Positions 35,386 through 47,050 of a stretch of 64,000 bases of DNA are shown in pieces. A model generated the notes under the pieces. The model was not told where the DNA came from. It saw nothing but the letters and a program-made list of their open reading frames with translations, and did no database searches. The DNA comes from Pristionchus mayeri. Lineage: Eukaryota; Nematoda; Chromadorea; Rhabditida; Neodiplogasteridae. Position numbers and translations under genes: made by a program. Every line of letters begins with the position of its first letter. Positions within the stretch are counted from its first letter, which is position 1. The stretch covers positions 15,989,067 through 16,053,066 of the forward strand of contig BTRK01000002.1 of the NCBI GenBank assembly GCA_036245805.1, in the 5' to 3' direction.

Positions 35386-37107
35386 GAGAAAAGACTAGAG
35401 GCCGAGCGGTTTGTTTTCGTCCGCTGCCTCTATCTTGTTGAGGGAGCGTTTGCGGGCGTGCGATCGATTGTTGTCAGCTTCGCGTTCAGATGGAAATGAG
35501 AAATATATCTATTTCTTCCAGAGAGACCTTCCACTTAATCATCTTGTATGTTGTTGCCTACGCGTACTTTTTCCGCCATTCTCCTATCACCCCTCATCCT
35601 CCACCATTCCTCTCTAATTGAGTTTGCTCCATCTCTAGTCTCCCTCTCCCGTCGAGTCTGCTGTCTGGACGAGAAAGGGAGACGAGAGATTTCGTGTAAT
35701 CTTCTCTCGCCCGCGCCGCAGGCTCCCCCATCGCCCGCTGGGAACGTTCCCCTCCTGAATATAAAAAGCTCCCTAATTGCAATGAGACCTTCCGCTTAAA
35801 CTATATGTCTTCGTTTCAGAACCGGAGAGCGCAGCGTGTTGCTCAGAAAATAAGAACGAAGGAATAGTCCACAGCGCTCAAATTTCCACCGACTTAATAG
35901 CGCGTATCGCATGAAAACATTCGTTGACGAGAAGCACAAGAGGATTGGCATAAATGGTCTGAACTCTATAGTTATTATTCACAGTTAATTAAACCAATAA
36001 ATTAGTGAAATTCCAGCAACCCATAAGCTTGGCAAGAGATTTCAAAAGCAGGTGTGCTACTTCAATCGGTAATGATTTCCAGTTGAAAAGTTAGAAATAA
36101 ATTATGCTTAAAATTTCCTACCAAAATATCATCACATGCGCAATACCTACGTTGGAATAATGTCGTTCCGTGATAGTGAGCTAGCGTTACCGTATCAAGG
36201 TTACAGTAAACGGATTACTACAGGCGTGGGAAAGATATTCCATTAGTGCCCGACCCCTATAAAGCCAGCGTGAGCGCGTCTGTCTTCACGTGTTGTGTCT
36301 ACAGTATTTAGAATGCGGTTGATCGGAGTACGGTAGCTTTCAACTGAATATGGGATGTCTGTAGGTGGTGCCTGTGATGATACTTAGGGTTGGCCCAACA
36401 TCGACTCCACACGCATTTTGGACCATGACCCCCTATACGTGCAATGTGACAGGAGGCGCGCACCCATGAGTAGGGGGTCATGGACCTCACCGGTGTTTTT
36501 ATTCCGGGGATGGTATATCAGGTGAGAAATAGATGTATTTCGATCAGAAAATTAATTTCTGATCATTTTCGAAAATTGGGAAAAGTCGTCCAACTTTTGC
36601 ACTCACTTACCGTAACCCAAAAACCACACCATAATTCATAAAAAATTATTTTAACTAACTTACGTGTCCTTATCCAACGCGTCATTTTGCTGAGGTATGT
36701 ATCGCCTCAAGCAAATACTATATCACCAATAATATTTAGGGGAGTTCTTGTAAAATTTTTGGGGAATGGCATTCATGTCCGAAGTAAAAGTGAAATTATC
36801 GATTTCCGGAGCTAGATGGAATCTGATCGAAAAATTCCCCGAAGTAAAAAAGTCTTAGAATTTGTCAAGGAATGCAGCGCCCCTACCTCTGAATCGATTG
36901 GGATCGTTTTTAAAAAAGTTCGAATTTTCAGTATTTTTGTTTAACATCCGCTCCCGCGCGGACGCGGACCCGGATCGAAATTCTGGTGATGCTCGTCGGT
37001 TTTACTAGTCGAGTACTACCTACTGGTGTAGTCAGAACGAATTCTTATTTTCGGCCGGTGCCAAGTCGCTGAAGAAATATGTTGATTTTCTCAGATAGTC
37101 TGTTATA
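35386..37107 (-). repeat. Right terminal inverted repeat of the 8.7 kb transposon
   Basis: About 1.72 kb, the reverse complement of 28443-30153. A short insertion near the outer end (about 37060-37085) accounts for the slight length difference. The inner edge is at the block ACTAGAGGCCGAGCGGTTTG (35393-35412). Confidence 0.85.
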
Positions 37108-38021
37108 AGACATTCTTTCAATTATTTTAATTCAACACTGCCACTGATGGATAGAAAGTTATTGCCAGTAAATGCACGCTCATTCTTGATAGAGGGTCGC
37201 AAATTTGCAGAATTATCAAAGTTACCGTTGATTCCGCCCGTCGTCGGGTAGACTGCCCAGAGGTACAGCTTGAAGGTCTGCAAAAAATATTATTGTATTT
37301 AAAATATTTCATAATCGAATTCCATAAATGAATCACAAATCAACTAGATGTCTAATTTCCCCCGGTACTACATTCACAGATGAATGTTCAAATTGCTTAC
37401 TGCGATAGTATGCGAAGCGCAAGCCAATTTTCAACAAAATCTAATCCCTTTGATTGCAAATTGGATTTTACAGAAAAAAAATCAAATTGTTAATTTTAGA
37501 AGTCACTTTCACCTCGTAGATGACATCCGTCCGTCCGAACTCCGTCTTCCCTTTCTCGGCGGAATCTCCAAAGAAGAGATCCATGAAGATCGGCGAGGAG
37601 GCAGCCAACAACTGTAAAGAAGAAAACGATACTTGTAACTAATTATGCAATACTTCAATTTGTTTCTACAAGAGCAACTCAATTGTTTCTGTGATAATCA
37701 TATGAATTATTTGATAATGTAATCAATAACCTGCTTCGAGACGTGCAGCATCCTGCCCTCGACGACGACGATGGCGTCCGCGATGGGCGAGGGCACGGAG
37801 AAGTCGAATGAGATACCGTCGCTGGAATACATTTCAGTTTTTATACAAGTAGTACCGCTCTGACACTTCCGCAAAGATGAATTTCGAGAAGAACGCCAGG
37901 CTATCGCGGTGTTACAATATTGTTAATATTAGGCTACCTCATGGTGCTCTCGTAGTTGGTCGCGTGAGCGGAGGAGGACATGGTTGGACAACTGGAATAG
38001 GGAAGAGGTGTAGTAGACATA

Positions 38022-39369
38022 CAGTATCGATCATAAGTATTCGCCCAACATTTCGGAGCCCTATAATTTTTGAACCGATTGCCAGATCAGTCTGAAATTT
38101 TAACTGTAGATAGATAATTTATCGGGAAATGCGATGCACTTATAGGCAAATCATGAAAAGTTTTCGCTCTTGCATAGTGATGACGCAATAACAACACACT
38201 TTTTCGAAATGGATTATTTCCTCGGAGAAATTTTTCGTGCTTACCGGACTTTCTGAGGGTTGAGAGGTGCCATATGGCTATCCAGAAATCAATTTTCAAG
38301 TTGCTGCGACTTCGCACCGAGTTGATGCAGCCGCTGCAAATTCGAGGCTGCAAACTCATAACTTTGGTTCTAGGAAAGCTAGGAACTAGTGCAAAGAAGA
38401 AAAATGATCCTTGTAATGATCCTAGATGATCCTGAAAGTTTGGCATCGATCGCTCATCATTTGCTCTCAAGGCATAAAAAAGTTACTTTTTCTGATGCCC
38501 CGACTTTGGCCGAGTACCGTTTCAATGCCGAATTTGCATAAAATGTGATTCCAACTCAGAAATGTTCAAAAACCATCGAAGAATCGATTCCCAACTTTTG
38601 GTAGGGTTAGCTTCACTTTCCAGTCCGTGGCGTTCGATCTTAAGACGCGCGCTCCTCTCAGAATGAGCGCGTCTCTCTTCACACCGCTCCCTCTCCATTC
38701 TCTCTCCGTGCAGGGAAATGATGTACGCTCGAGAGGAGCGCGCGTCTTAAGATCGAACGCCACGGTCTGGAAAGTGAAGCTAACCCTACCAAAAGTTGGG
38801 AATCGATTCTTCGATGGTTTTTTGAACATTTCTGAGTTGGAATCACATTTTATGCAAATTCGGTATTGAAACGGTACTCGGCCAAAGTCGGGGCATCAGA
38901 AAAAGTAACTTTTTTATGCCTTGAGAGCAAATGATGAGCGATCGATGCCAAACTTTCAGGATCATCTAGGATCATAACAAGGATCATTTTTCTTCTTTGC
39001 ACTAGTTCCTAGCTTTCCTAGAACCAAAGTTATGAGTTTGCAGCCTCGAATTTGCAGCGGCTGCAGCAACTCGGTGCGAAGTCGCAGCAACTTGAAAATT
39101 GATTTCTGGATAGCCATATGGCACCTCTCAACCCTCAGAAAGTCCGGTAAGCACGAAAAATTTCTCCGAGGAAATAATCCATTTCGAAAAAGTGTGTTGT
39201 TATTGCGTCATCACTATGCAAGAGCGAAAACTTTTCATGATTTGCCTATAAGTGCATCGCATTTCCCGATGAATTACCTATCTACAGTTAAAATTTCAGA
39301 CTTATCGGGCAATCGGTTCAAAAATTATAGGGCTCCGAAATTTTGGGCGAATACTTATGATCGATACTG
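38022..39369. mobile_element. Tc1-like foldback element D
   Basis: The ends are CAGTATCGATCATAAGTATT and the exact complement AATACTTATGATCGATACTG, with TA at 38020-38021 and 39370-39371. The CAGT start and the 'cataagtattcg' block resemble Tc1-family ends. The arms are about 650 bp, the centre is near 38690, and there is no transposase frame. It separates the first coding exon of BTB copy 2 from the duplicated 5' flank at 39383. Confidence 0.85.
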
Positions 39370-39382
39370 TAGGGGCTTGCAG

Positions 39383-39605
39383 ATAACTACCGTGAGTAAC
39401 AGCAAACGTTGCATAAATTATCGATGCGAAGGAGCGAGAGACGATACCGAATAGGGAGAAGGAGATGGTCGATCGCACTCGATGAGAGAAAGTGGAAGAA
39501 GTGAATGGAGAATGGAGAATCAATAAAGTTGTTATTGCCGTATTTGCATTCAAAGTGGGCAGTTGTACGTGCACTATTATCTATTAAATTTAGCGAAATA
39601 TGGAT
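39383..39605 (-). repeat. 5' flank of BTB copy 2 (duplicate of 20175-20402)
   Basis: It carries the same ordered blocks as the flank of BTB copy 1 (GACGATACCGAATAGGGAGA, AAGTGAATGGAGAAT, TTTGCATTCAAAGTGGGCA). It shows that the duplication included the promoter region and that foldback element D came later. The remaining 0.6 kb up to 40203 shows nothing I recognise. Confidence 0.7.
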
Positions 39606-40229
39606 GTTTACAAAAATCAAAAATATGCAAATATCAGAACGTAGTTATAGCAGCTTCTTCGAAACAGAGCAAGTACGGACGAGTATCTCACAAGAGTATG
39701 GAAGCTCGATAAGGAGAGGGACTGACATCGAACTCGGAGAATTAAAGGGAAAGAGACGAAGAGAGCGATAAAGAACAGTAAAATATTTCTTCGGGGGGGC
39801 AATCTTATCCATATTCTTTCACTACTTCCACAATCGTGCTCTTTTTCTCTATATTTCTGAATTATTGGTATGATTTTTGACAATTTTCCTGTTCTTCGTC
39901 ATTTGATTCATTTATCGTCGATATTGTTACTATCAAGTTGACAAGCTGTTCTCGAAATAAGAAACAATTCTCAGCTCCTCCCTGTATATCCCCTTCTGGC
40001 TTCTCTCTTATTTGACATTTTTGTACACCATGATTTACTCATCATATTGTATCTATTTGGCCTACCCTAGTTCACTGATAAACTCAGTTCTCCACAAATT
40101 AATATCAAGGAAACGATCTGAATATATTTTCTGTAATCAGGTAATGAACAATTTCTACGACCATATCGAACCACGAACTAAAATTTACAATTTCTGCTGC
40201 ATACAGTCGCGCCAGAAAGTGAGTAGACG

Positions 40230-40935
40230 TATAGCGAAATGTCACTTCGCTACTACAATTCATTCATAAAATAATCAAAATAAATAATCATATCAAAAAA
40301 AAATATATTCATTTTACGATTCACTCTCCATAACGCAGTCATACTGTAGCCAAGTTCGCCGCGGCCTCTCGGCGCCTTTTTTCTTCCCTTCTATTTATTT
40401 GAACTTTCCCGCGTTCCTCGAAGCCATTCCAATATGTTCCGCCTTCATGAGCGTCATAAAAACGGCCGCGACTCGCGATGATTCTTTTTTTTCTAAAAAA
40501 CGACTCTCGGCGAAGCTCACGTCGCTTTACGTCCCTTTCCTTTTTTTTTCTTCAACCATTCACTAGGCTCACTTGCCTAATTCTCATCATCATTGCATTG
40601 CTTTACTTGCGTGCGGTCACACCGTTTCACTCGTTTCCTTTCACGTTCCAATTATCATCACGTTCCTTGTCAGGCAGACTACAACGGCTGCAAAGGAACT
40701 CACCACACCTCTCCACCACCGCCCACTGCACACACACACGACCACCACGGTTGCCAAGGATCGAACCTAAGGTACCGTTCCATTCATTCCACCAATCAAT
40801 ATTCCCACTTCAATCTCAATTTTGACCATAGTCGTTTCTTCCATATTTTCCCTTGTAAATTAAAGTAAATAAATATATTTTATTATCACCCCTTTGCCTT
40901 TGCCTCACACCACAAAGACACGAAAATTGTCTACA
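40230..40935 (+). repeat. 5' LTR of the BEL/Pao element
   Basis: It starts TATAGCGAAATGTCACTTCG and ends AAATTGTCTACA. A poly(A) signal-like AATAAATATATTTTATT lies near its 3' end (about 40868). Short open frames in it are repeated in the other LTR and are not genes. Confidence 0.93.
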
Positions 40936-40946
40936 TGGTGCATCGG
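40936..40946 (-). other. Primer binding site for tRNA-Gly
   Basis: The eleven bases directly after the LTR, TGGTGCATCGG, are complementary to the 3' end CCGATGCA plus CCA of nematode tRNA-Gly(GCC). The tRNA identity is from memory of nematode tRNA-Gly sequences. Confidence 0.75.
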
Positions 40947-41100
40947 CTTTTTTAAACAATCCTAGCCATAATTATCAAGTCCCGCGTGGCCCAAAAGCAT
41001 TCTACCACCAGTCACTCCATTTTCGCTCAGAAGCATTCCCAAACCAATCACAATTGATTTTGCAATCCCTTCCTCTGTCAGCACCCGCCGCTCTCGCAAA

Positions 41101-43690
41101 ATGGGTGAAGTTTTCGTGTCAGATTTCACTAACGACTACGACAAACTCTATTCCCTTCTCGATGAGCTCAAGCCACTTTTCGACAAAATCAATCTCGAAA
41201 CATCGACTGCCCCAGATTTCGAGTCTAAACGATATCCAGTCACTGAGCTCCCACATGGTCACTACCATTGGTGACGCCGAAGAAATCATCACCAGTTATG
41301 CAGAAATCGCCGAGTCGATCGAAGCGAGAATCGAAGAAATGGCCAAGAAGATCGAGAACAATGAGAAAGCTGGAAAGCAGAAGAACCATTACGACCAAGT
41401 AAAGAAGGCCGAGCATGGATCGAGCGGTCTTCCGATGGGCGCAGTCAGTTTGGCTTCTCTTCTCAAAAGTAAAGAGTCGAAATACGAAAATACCCTCACT
41501 AGATCGATACGACGCGTTCGCGCAGTGTCGATGCTAGGAAATTTCGTTGACCAGGGCGCATCTCTCAATCAGCCTTCCCCTCAGTCTTTCGCACCTACGC
41601 CCAATCAAAACGCATTCACCGAGCAATCATCCCCTCCCTCCCCTGTCACTCAGTCTCATCCCGCGCATGTCAGCCAGGGGGGAAATAGTAGTATCATCGA
41701 CAGCCGTTCACTTACTGCTGTTCCCTTCCCGCCAGCAACTGGCACTCGGGAATCAACTCTCACTCATATTTCATCACCCAATGCAATTATTTCGTCATCG
41801 ACGGAATCACCTCCCCCACTCGATTCAGTGTCGCATAGGCCTAGCCTCTCACTTCCACCCATCAGACTCGAGACTTTCGACGGCAGTGATATTACTCGAT
41901 GGTCCGCCTTCAAGTATCAGATTGAGTCCCTCATTATCAACCAGCCACACTTGTCAGAAGTAGAAAAGATTTTCCACATTCGCTCTAATCTGAAAGGAGA
42001 AGCGCACTCTCTAATCGCATCACTTCCCGTTCAGCCTAGCTTCCTCACCAAAATGCTCACTAGACTAGAATCAGAATACGATCGATACGACCTCACTCAA
42101 GCTCGTCTAATGCAATCACTTCGTTCCATTCGAGCCAAATCATCCCGAGTAGACGACCAACTGTCAGCTGTCCGTGCCATGATCAACATAGCTCACTCCA
42201 TTCATGGAGACTCGGGAATCAATGCTCTTTGTATGCAACAACAACTTGCCGAAAGCATCCACCCCAAGTTTATTACACTTGTCACTCGTAAAAAACCTGA
42301 TTCACTTGTGTCCGCTCTCGAACTAATTGAGGATAAATTGCGCGAAGAGCGAGAAAATTCAGTCATGATCAGCGCTTTCACTTCTCAGCGTTCAAACTCT
42401 GTTGTCAACTCACAATACAATAATGGCTCGCTGCCTTCCAAGGCGCACGCGTCGACAGCGCCTCACACTAAGTCGTCCCACTCCTCAGCCTCCCACTCCT
42501 CATCTACACCCAACCACTCTAGGAAGATTCCACTGTGTGTTTTCTGTGGCACACATCAGTACAGTGGAGAATGCGCTCGTGTCACTTCAATCAGGGAGAA
42601 GAAAGAGATTCTCAAGAACAAATCACTCAGCTTTTCTTGCTTCTCTCCCAACCACTCTTCTGATGCCTGCTACAAATCGTGTCCACAGTGCAAGGCAAAG
42701 CATCACAAGTCCCTGTGTACAAAGCAATCTACTCCTAACCAGTCTGGCGTCCATTCATTAGCTACTAGTCCATGCATTCAGCTCAACACTAGACTGTTCA
42801 CAGCACCCGTCATGCTAGCAAACACGATCGCGCTCAGAAGTTCCTACGCGAACGCACTACTAGATGCTGGTGCACAAGTATCTCTCATCTCTCGAAGACT
42901 AGTCAATCAGCTTCACCTCAAACCAATCGACCAGTTACATGCTTCCATCACAGGAGTAATGATTGCGGATCAGAATTTCCTTCCCTCTAGCCACGAAATA
43001 GTACAATTTGAGCTCATCACTGACCATGGTAGGGAAGTCATCAAAGCTATTGTTCATGATACTGACACCATCACTCACTCGATACATCATCAGCCATTGT
43101 CTGAAGCTGATTTAGATGTAATCAGGACAACTCTCACTACCATCCCAGTTCATTTCACTCAGTCGACTGTTAGTCCCGATTTACTTCTCGGTGTCGGAGA
43201 CACACTCAAGTTACTGGAGAACTCAACATCGACGACACTTCCTGGAGGATACCGCTTGATCCAATCTGTAATCGGTCCCCTCGTCGCCGGTTCCGAGAAC
43301 CTGACGCCACCACTTCCGACCAAGAAGAATAAGGCAGCTCCTACAAATCAGAGTCAGGGTCTTCCCCCAACAAACCCCTCTGATCACCAAGTCACTCCTT
43401 CACTCACAGTCGCCTCAGTCACCACGGTCAATCATTCAGTAGATCAATTAGCTGAGCGTTTCCTTTCTGTGGATCCGATCTCGCGCATATACGAGACCAC
43501 AGAGAAGGAGGAGCGAAAACTGGCTGACGAATTAGTGACGAAACATTTCAACGACACCGTCCAGTCTCACGATGACGGATACTATGTTCAGTATGCCATG
43601 AAGCCTGATGCCAAAGATACATTGCCAGATAATTACAATCTGGCAGTCTCCCGTCTTTCCTCCACACAGCGCAATCTGTCCACTGACTGA
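41101..43690 (+). CDS. BEL/Pao gag and protease region
   Basis: The long open frame is in one phase to the TGA at 43688-43690. A 57-codon frame starting at the ATG at 41101 (MGEVFVSDFTNDYDKLYSLL) and ending at 41274 lies in a different phase. It looks more protein-like than the overlapping low-complexity part of the long frame, so gag probably begins there and a one-base shift near 41250 separates the two. Next come acidic helices (ITSYAEIAESIEARIEEM), a Ser/Pro linker, the DUF1759-like block LETFDGSDITRWSAFKYQIE (about 41872-41931), a Cys/His cluster (CVFCGTHQYSGEC, CYKSCPQCKAKHHKSLC, about 42534-42720) and a pepsin-like protease site ALLDAGAQVSLISRR (about 42856-42900). The polyprotein assembles capsids in the cytoplasm (family knowledge). 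Confidence 0.85.
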
Positions 43691-46600
43691 AACCTGCTGC
43701 TCTTTTACGATTCTGTAATCCAAGACCAGATTTCATTAGGGCAAGTAGAAGCAGTCAACCCATCTGACACTAGTGGTATCATACACTATCTTGCTCATCA
43801 AGTAGTCCTTCGACCAGACAAACCAACCACTCCACTGCGCATAGTCTATGATGCTTCAGCCCATCTCAAAAACAAACCATCACTCAACGACATGATCTAC
43901 CCTGGACCAAGTGACCTGGAAATGATCCCGTCCCTCCTCATTCGTGCCAGACTCAGGCCATTTCTCATCGTTGCCGACGTTGAGAAAGCATTCCTGCAAG
44001 TGAAACTGTGTCCTTCACAGAGGAATATGCTCAGATTTCTATGGCTGAAAGACATCGACAAGCCTGTCTCCTCCAACAACATTCTTGTCCTACGCTTTTG
44101 CGTAACGCCTTTCGGTGTCAACCAGAGCCCGTGCCTTCTTAACAAGGTAATCAACCATCACATCCAGCACGAGGGCAAGAAATGCGACCCCCACTTAGTC
44201 CATCAACTTGTTTCCAATCTTTACGTAGACAACATCATCATCACTGCTGACAACCCATCTTCCCTCATGTACACACAGTCGAAACACCTGTTCCAATCGA
44301 TGTCCATGAACCTTAGAGATTACTCATCCAATTCATCCTCATTCATATCGTGTGTGCCAGATTCCGATCAATCAAAGGATAGTAACCAGAAACTTCTCGG
44401 TCTCATTTGGAACACTGAGGAAGATTCTCTCTCTATCAATATTCCCGTCTCTACCAAGAGAGAAAAAGAGTCGAAGAGATCCATGCTCAGTACCGTATCG
44501 AGTTCATACGATCCACTCGGGCTTCTCAACCCACTCCTTCTCCCTCCTCGACTCACAGTCCAAGGTCTATGGAACAGTCCAATCAAGTGGGATGAACCAG
44601 TCGACGAGAGCACTAGGGAATCCTTCCACAATCAGATTTCAGACCTCGAACAGTTCTCACTCCCAATTGATCGATTTACGCATATCTATGAATCAAATGA
44701 CATCACTCTATTGCATTCTGCGATGCTTCAAAATCAGCAATGGCAGCCTCGGTCTATAGTTACGTGTCTGGTCAAAAACCTACAATTATCATTTCCAAAA
44801 CTAGGCTAGCCCCCATCAACTCCAAGTCCACCATACCCAAGATGGAACTTGATTCACTTGCCATGGCACACAATTTGCTTCAGTTCACGGTGGAGACTAT
44901 CTGAAAAGAGTTTCCCACAAAGCAAATCCATGTATACTCTTTCTCGGATTCAGCTGTGACACTTCACTGGTGTAGACCTGGGTTCAACAAGCCAGTCGGT
45001 GTATTCGTTTCCAATAGAGTCAAGCTCATTCATTCGATCAGAGACGCCCTTACGTCTGATAATCTTCTCTCTTACCACTCACCGAGACATGTCAGAGGCG
45101 AAGAGAACCCTGCCGACCATGCAACTCGTGGCCTTTCCTCATCAGACATGAACGATCCTTCGCATCAATGGTGGATTGGCCCTCCGTGGTTATCATCCAA
45201 TCCTTCTGAATGGCCTGACACGAATCTATCCGAACTTCAGTACCCGGATATCGATCCATTCCCAGTAGTGATCAGCGCTCAGGTGATTGAGACACCACCA
45301 GAGTCTCCCATCAATCTCCCTCGCCATTCGAGCCTCAAAAGGGCTATCAATGTGACAGCGCTAATTTATAGATTCATCGCCCGATGCGCACATAAGACCA
45401 GTAATGCAAGCATTCTCGAGAAACTGAGTCACCTCCCCCAACCTACTGCATCTACTCTGGATGCACGGGAGAAGAGATTCGCTTTCAATCGCCTCATTTT
45501 TTTCAGTCAGCAATCGCTCAGTGACTCAGTCATCAAGAAGATGTCTCTAATCAATGATCCATCCACTGGATTGTTAAGAGTCAGCACTCGAGTTGCTAAC
45601 TCGAATCAACATGAGGAATTCAAATCCCCCATCTTCATCCCCACTTCTCCTGATAGCACTCTAGCTCGACTTCTCATTAGGGACATTCACTCTTCCACCC
45701 ATGCTGGTGTAGACGTAGTCCTCAATACACTCAAGAGTAAGTTCTTGATTCCTCGAGCCAGACCACTCGCCAAATCAACTCTCAGACAATGTGTCCCATG
45801 CAGGAGAACGAACAACCTGCCATTCACTTACCCTCAGACTCCACCACTCCCAACTGATAGAGTCACTCAAAGTCTCCCATTCGCACATTGCGGAATCGAT
45901 TATGCAGGCCCATTCCACTTGAAAGGCGATTCAAAAGTCTGGATAGTAGTTATCACTTGTTTTTCCACCAGACTTACCCACTTGGAAGTTGTCGATTCAC
46001 TACTTCCGTCTGCATTCATTCTAGCATTCCGTCGATTCTGTTCACGTAGAGGCACACCCCAGAGAGTCACCTCTGATAAGGCCACGACTTTCAGACTAGC
46101 CAGTACACTACTGTGCAAATCAGAGATCAGCCCCGACATCAATACTCTCTTCTCATCTCTAGGAATCACCTGGTCTTTCACCACAGCACATTCTCCATGG
46201 AAGGGTGGCATCTATGAGAGACTCATTAAAATAATCAAGGATTCTTTCTCTCGATCTATCGGAAAGAGGAAACTTGATAGGGACGAATTCGAAACCATCA
46301 CTTGTGAAGTCGAGGCACTTCTCAATTCTCGACCCCTCACCTACGTTTCATCAGACGATATTCATTCATTCCATGGACCTAGTCTAAGACCAATTGATCT
46401 CATTCTGCCCCAGTCATTCCTAGGATGCTCACTCTCCCTCACTAATAAGGAGGACTACATCCCTCCAGAAGAAGAGAATTCGAGTAGGGAGAATGCAGTC
46501 AAATTGCTGAAAAGATCAATCAATATCCTTGATTCATTCTGGCAAAAGTGGCATACTGAGTACCTCGCTACCCTCAGAGATTCGTTCAATAAGTCTTCAG

Positions 46601-46896
46601 ACACTCTCCAGTCAAACCGATCATCCAGTTCCACCCCCAAAATCGGCTCCATTGTCTTAGTCATGGATGAGAGTGGTAACACCCCGAGATCAGCGTGGAA
46701 AATGGCAAAAATCCTCACTCTCACAGATTCCTCTGCGACCCTGCGCTCACTTGCTGGCAGAATCATTGAGAGACCACTCAACTTCCTTATTCCACTTGAA
46801 ATTCATTCATCTGAAGAGTCACACCCGGTGGGCCCTGTAGCACAAACATCTCATCCAATGGTCACTCGATCAAAGAACGCACGCCGAAATCACTAG
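43691..46896 (+). pseudogene. BEL/Pao pol: reverse transcriptase, RNase H, integrase (broken)
   Basis: Pol continues in the gag phase after the TGA at 43688. Reverse transcriptase motifs are PLRIVYDASAH, FLIVADVEKAFLQV, CVTPFGVNQSPC and LYVDNIII (Asn follows the catalytic Asp, a form I believe is common in nematode Pao elements). The phase must change near 44700-44716 to reach RNase H (DASKSAMAASVYSYV from 44722). A second in-frame TGA lies at 44902-44904 before YSFSDSAVTLHWCRPG. The integrase part (44956-46896) is open: the zinc-binding STHAGVDVV and CVPCRR, then GIDYAGPF, TSDKATTF and SPWKGGIYER with the catalytic Asp, Asp and Glu. The C-terminus ends SKNARRNH. Two nonsense codons and one frameshift make an intact enzyme unlikely from this copy. 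Confidence 0.88.
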
Positions 46897-46925
46897 GATT
46901 CATCTCCCTTTCCCATTTCCCATTC

Positions 46926-46942
46926 CCCCCCCCCCCCCCCCG
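46926..46942. repeat. Poly-C tract
   Basis: A run of about 16 C residues lies just after the pol stop, between integrase and the third ORF. It is likely length-variable and error-prone in sequencing. Confidence 0.85.
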
Positions 46943-47050
46943 AGGTTTCCACTGTGAATTCACACTGTAATTATCAAATAATTTATCTTTCAATCATTCT
47001 CTCATTTCATCAATCCCATTCAGCCTCTCGCGAACGCAGAGAAAAGCAAG

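Larger units (their letters stand above)
28443..37107. mobile_element. 8.7 kb DNA transposon with 1.7 kb terminal inverted repeats
   Basis: Two arms (28443-30153 and 35386-37107) are nearly identical inverted copies. Both contain, in opposite orientation, CCATGACCCCCTACTCATGG, GGGAACGTTCCC and ACCGCTCGGCCTCTAGTC. The outer ends begin near AACAGACTATCTGAG, where the arms diverge more. Between the arms is a plus-strand multi-exon gene for a DDE-like transposase (to 35069), a tRNA-derived SINE-like piece and a small mariner MITE. I cannot identify the target-site duplication with confidence. The superfamily is not one I can name. Confidence 0.78.
28263..37981 (-). pseudogene. BTB-domain gene copy 2, split and gutted by a transposon
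   Basis: Exons homologous to BTB copy 1 lie at 37938-37981 (MSSSAHATNYEST), 37731-37821 (ISFDFSVPSPIADAIVVV, then HVSKQ), about 37511-37612 (LLAASSPIFMDLFFGDSAEK) and about 37208-37278 (TFKLYLWAVYPTTGG). The homologue of the final exon lies at 28263-28343 (SSADFEGFSDERIDDRL, ending QLSDAE). Between them is an 8.7 kb DNA transposon (28443-37107). The three exons that in copy 1 encode DRVVEGVLLL, RAEQFMM and LTCIEEME are absent on both sides, so the locus lost about 100 codons as well as gaining the element. The remaining exons keep open frames, which points to recent loss. Splicing across the transposon would give a BTB domain joined to the tail. Confidence 0.78.

Noticed and set aside
38087..39454. 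Pair of similar frames (38087-38470 minus and 39032-39454 plus)
   Set aside because: They are the two arms of foldback element D read in opposite directions; there is no intact gene.
40478..40868. Overlapping open frames at 40478-40868 and again at 48336-48726
   Set aside because: They fall wholly inside the two LTRs and are identical copies with no coding features.
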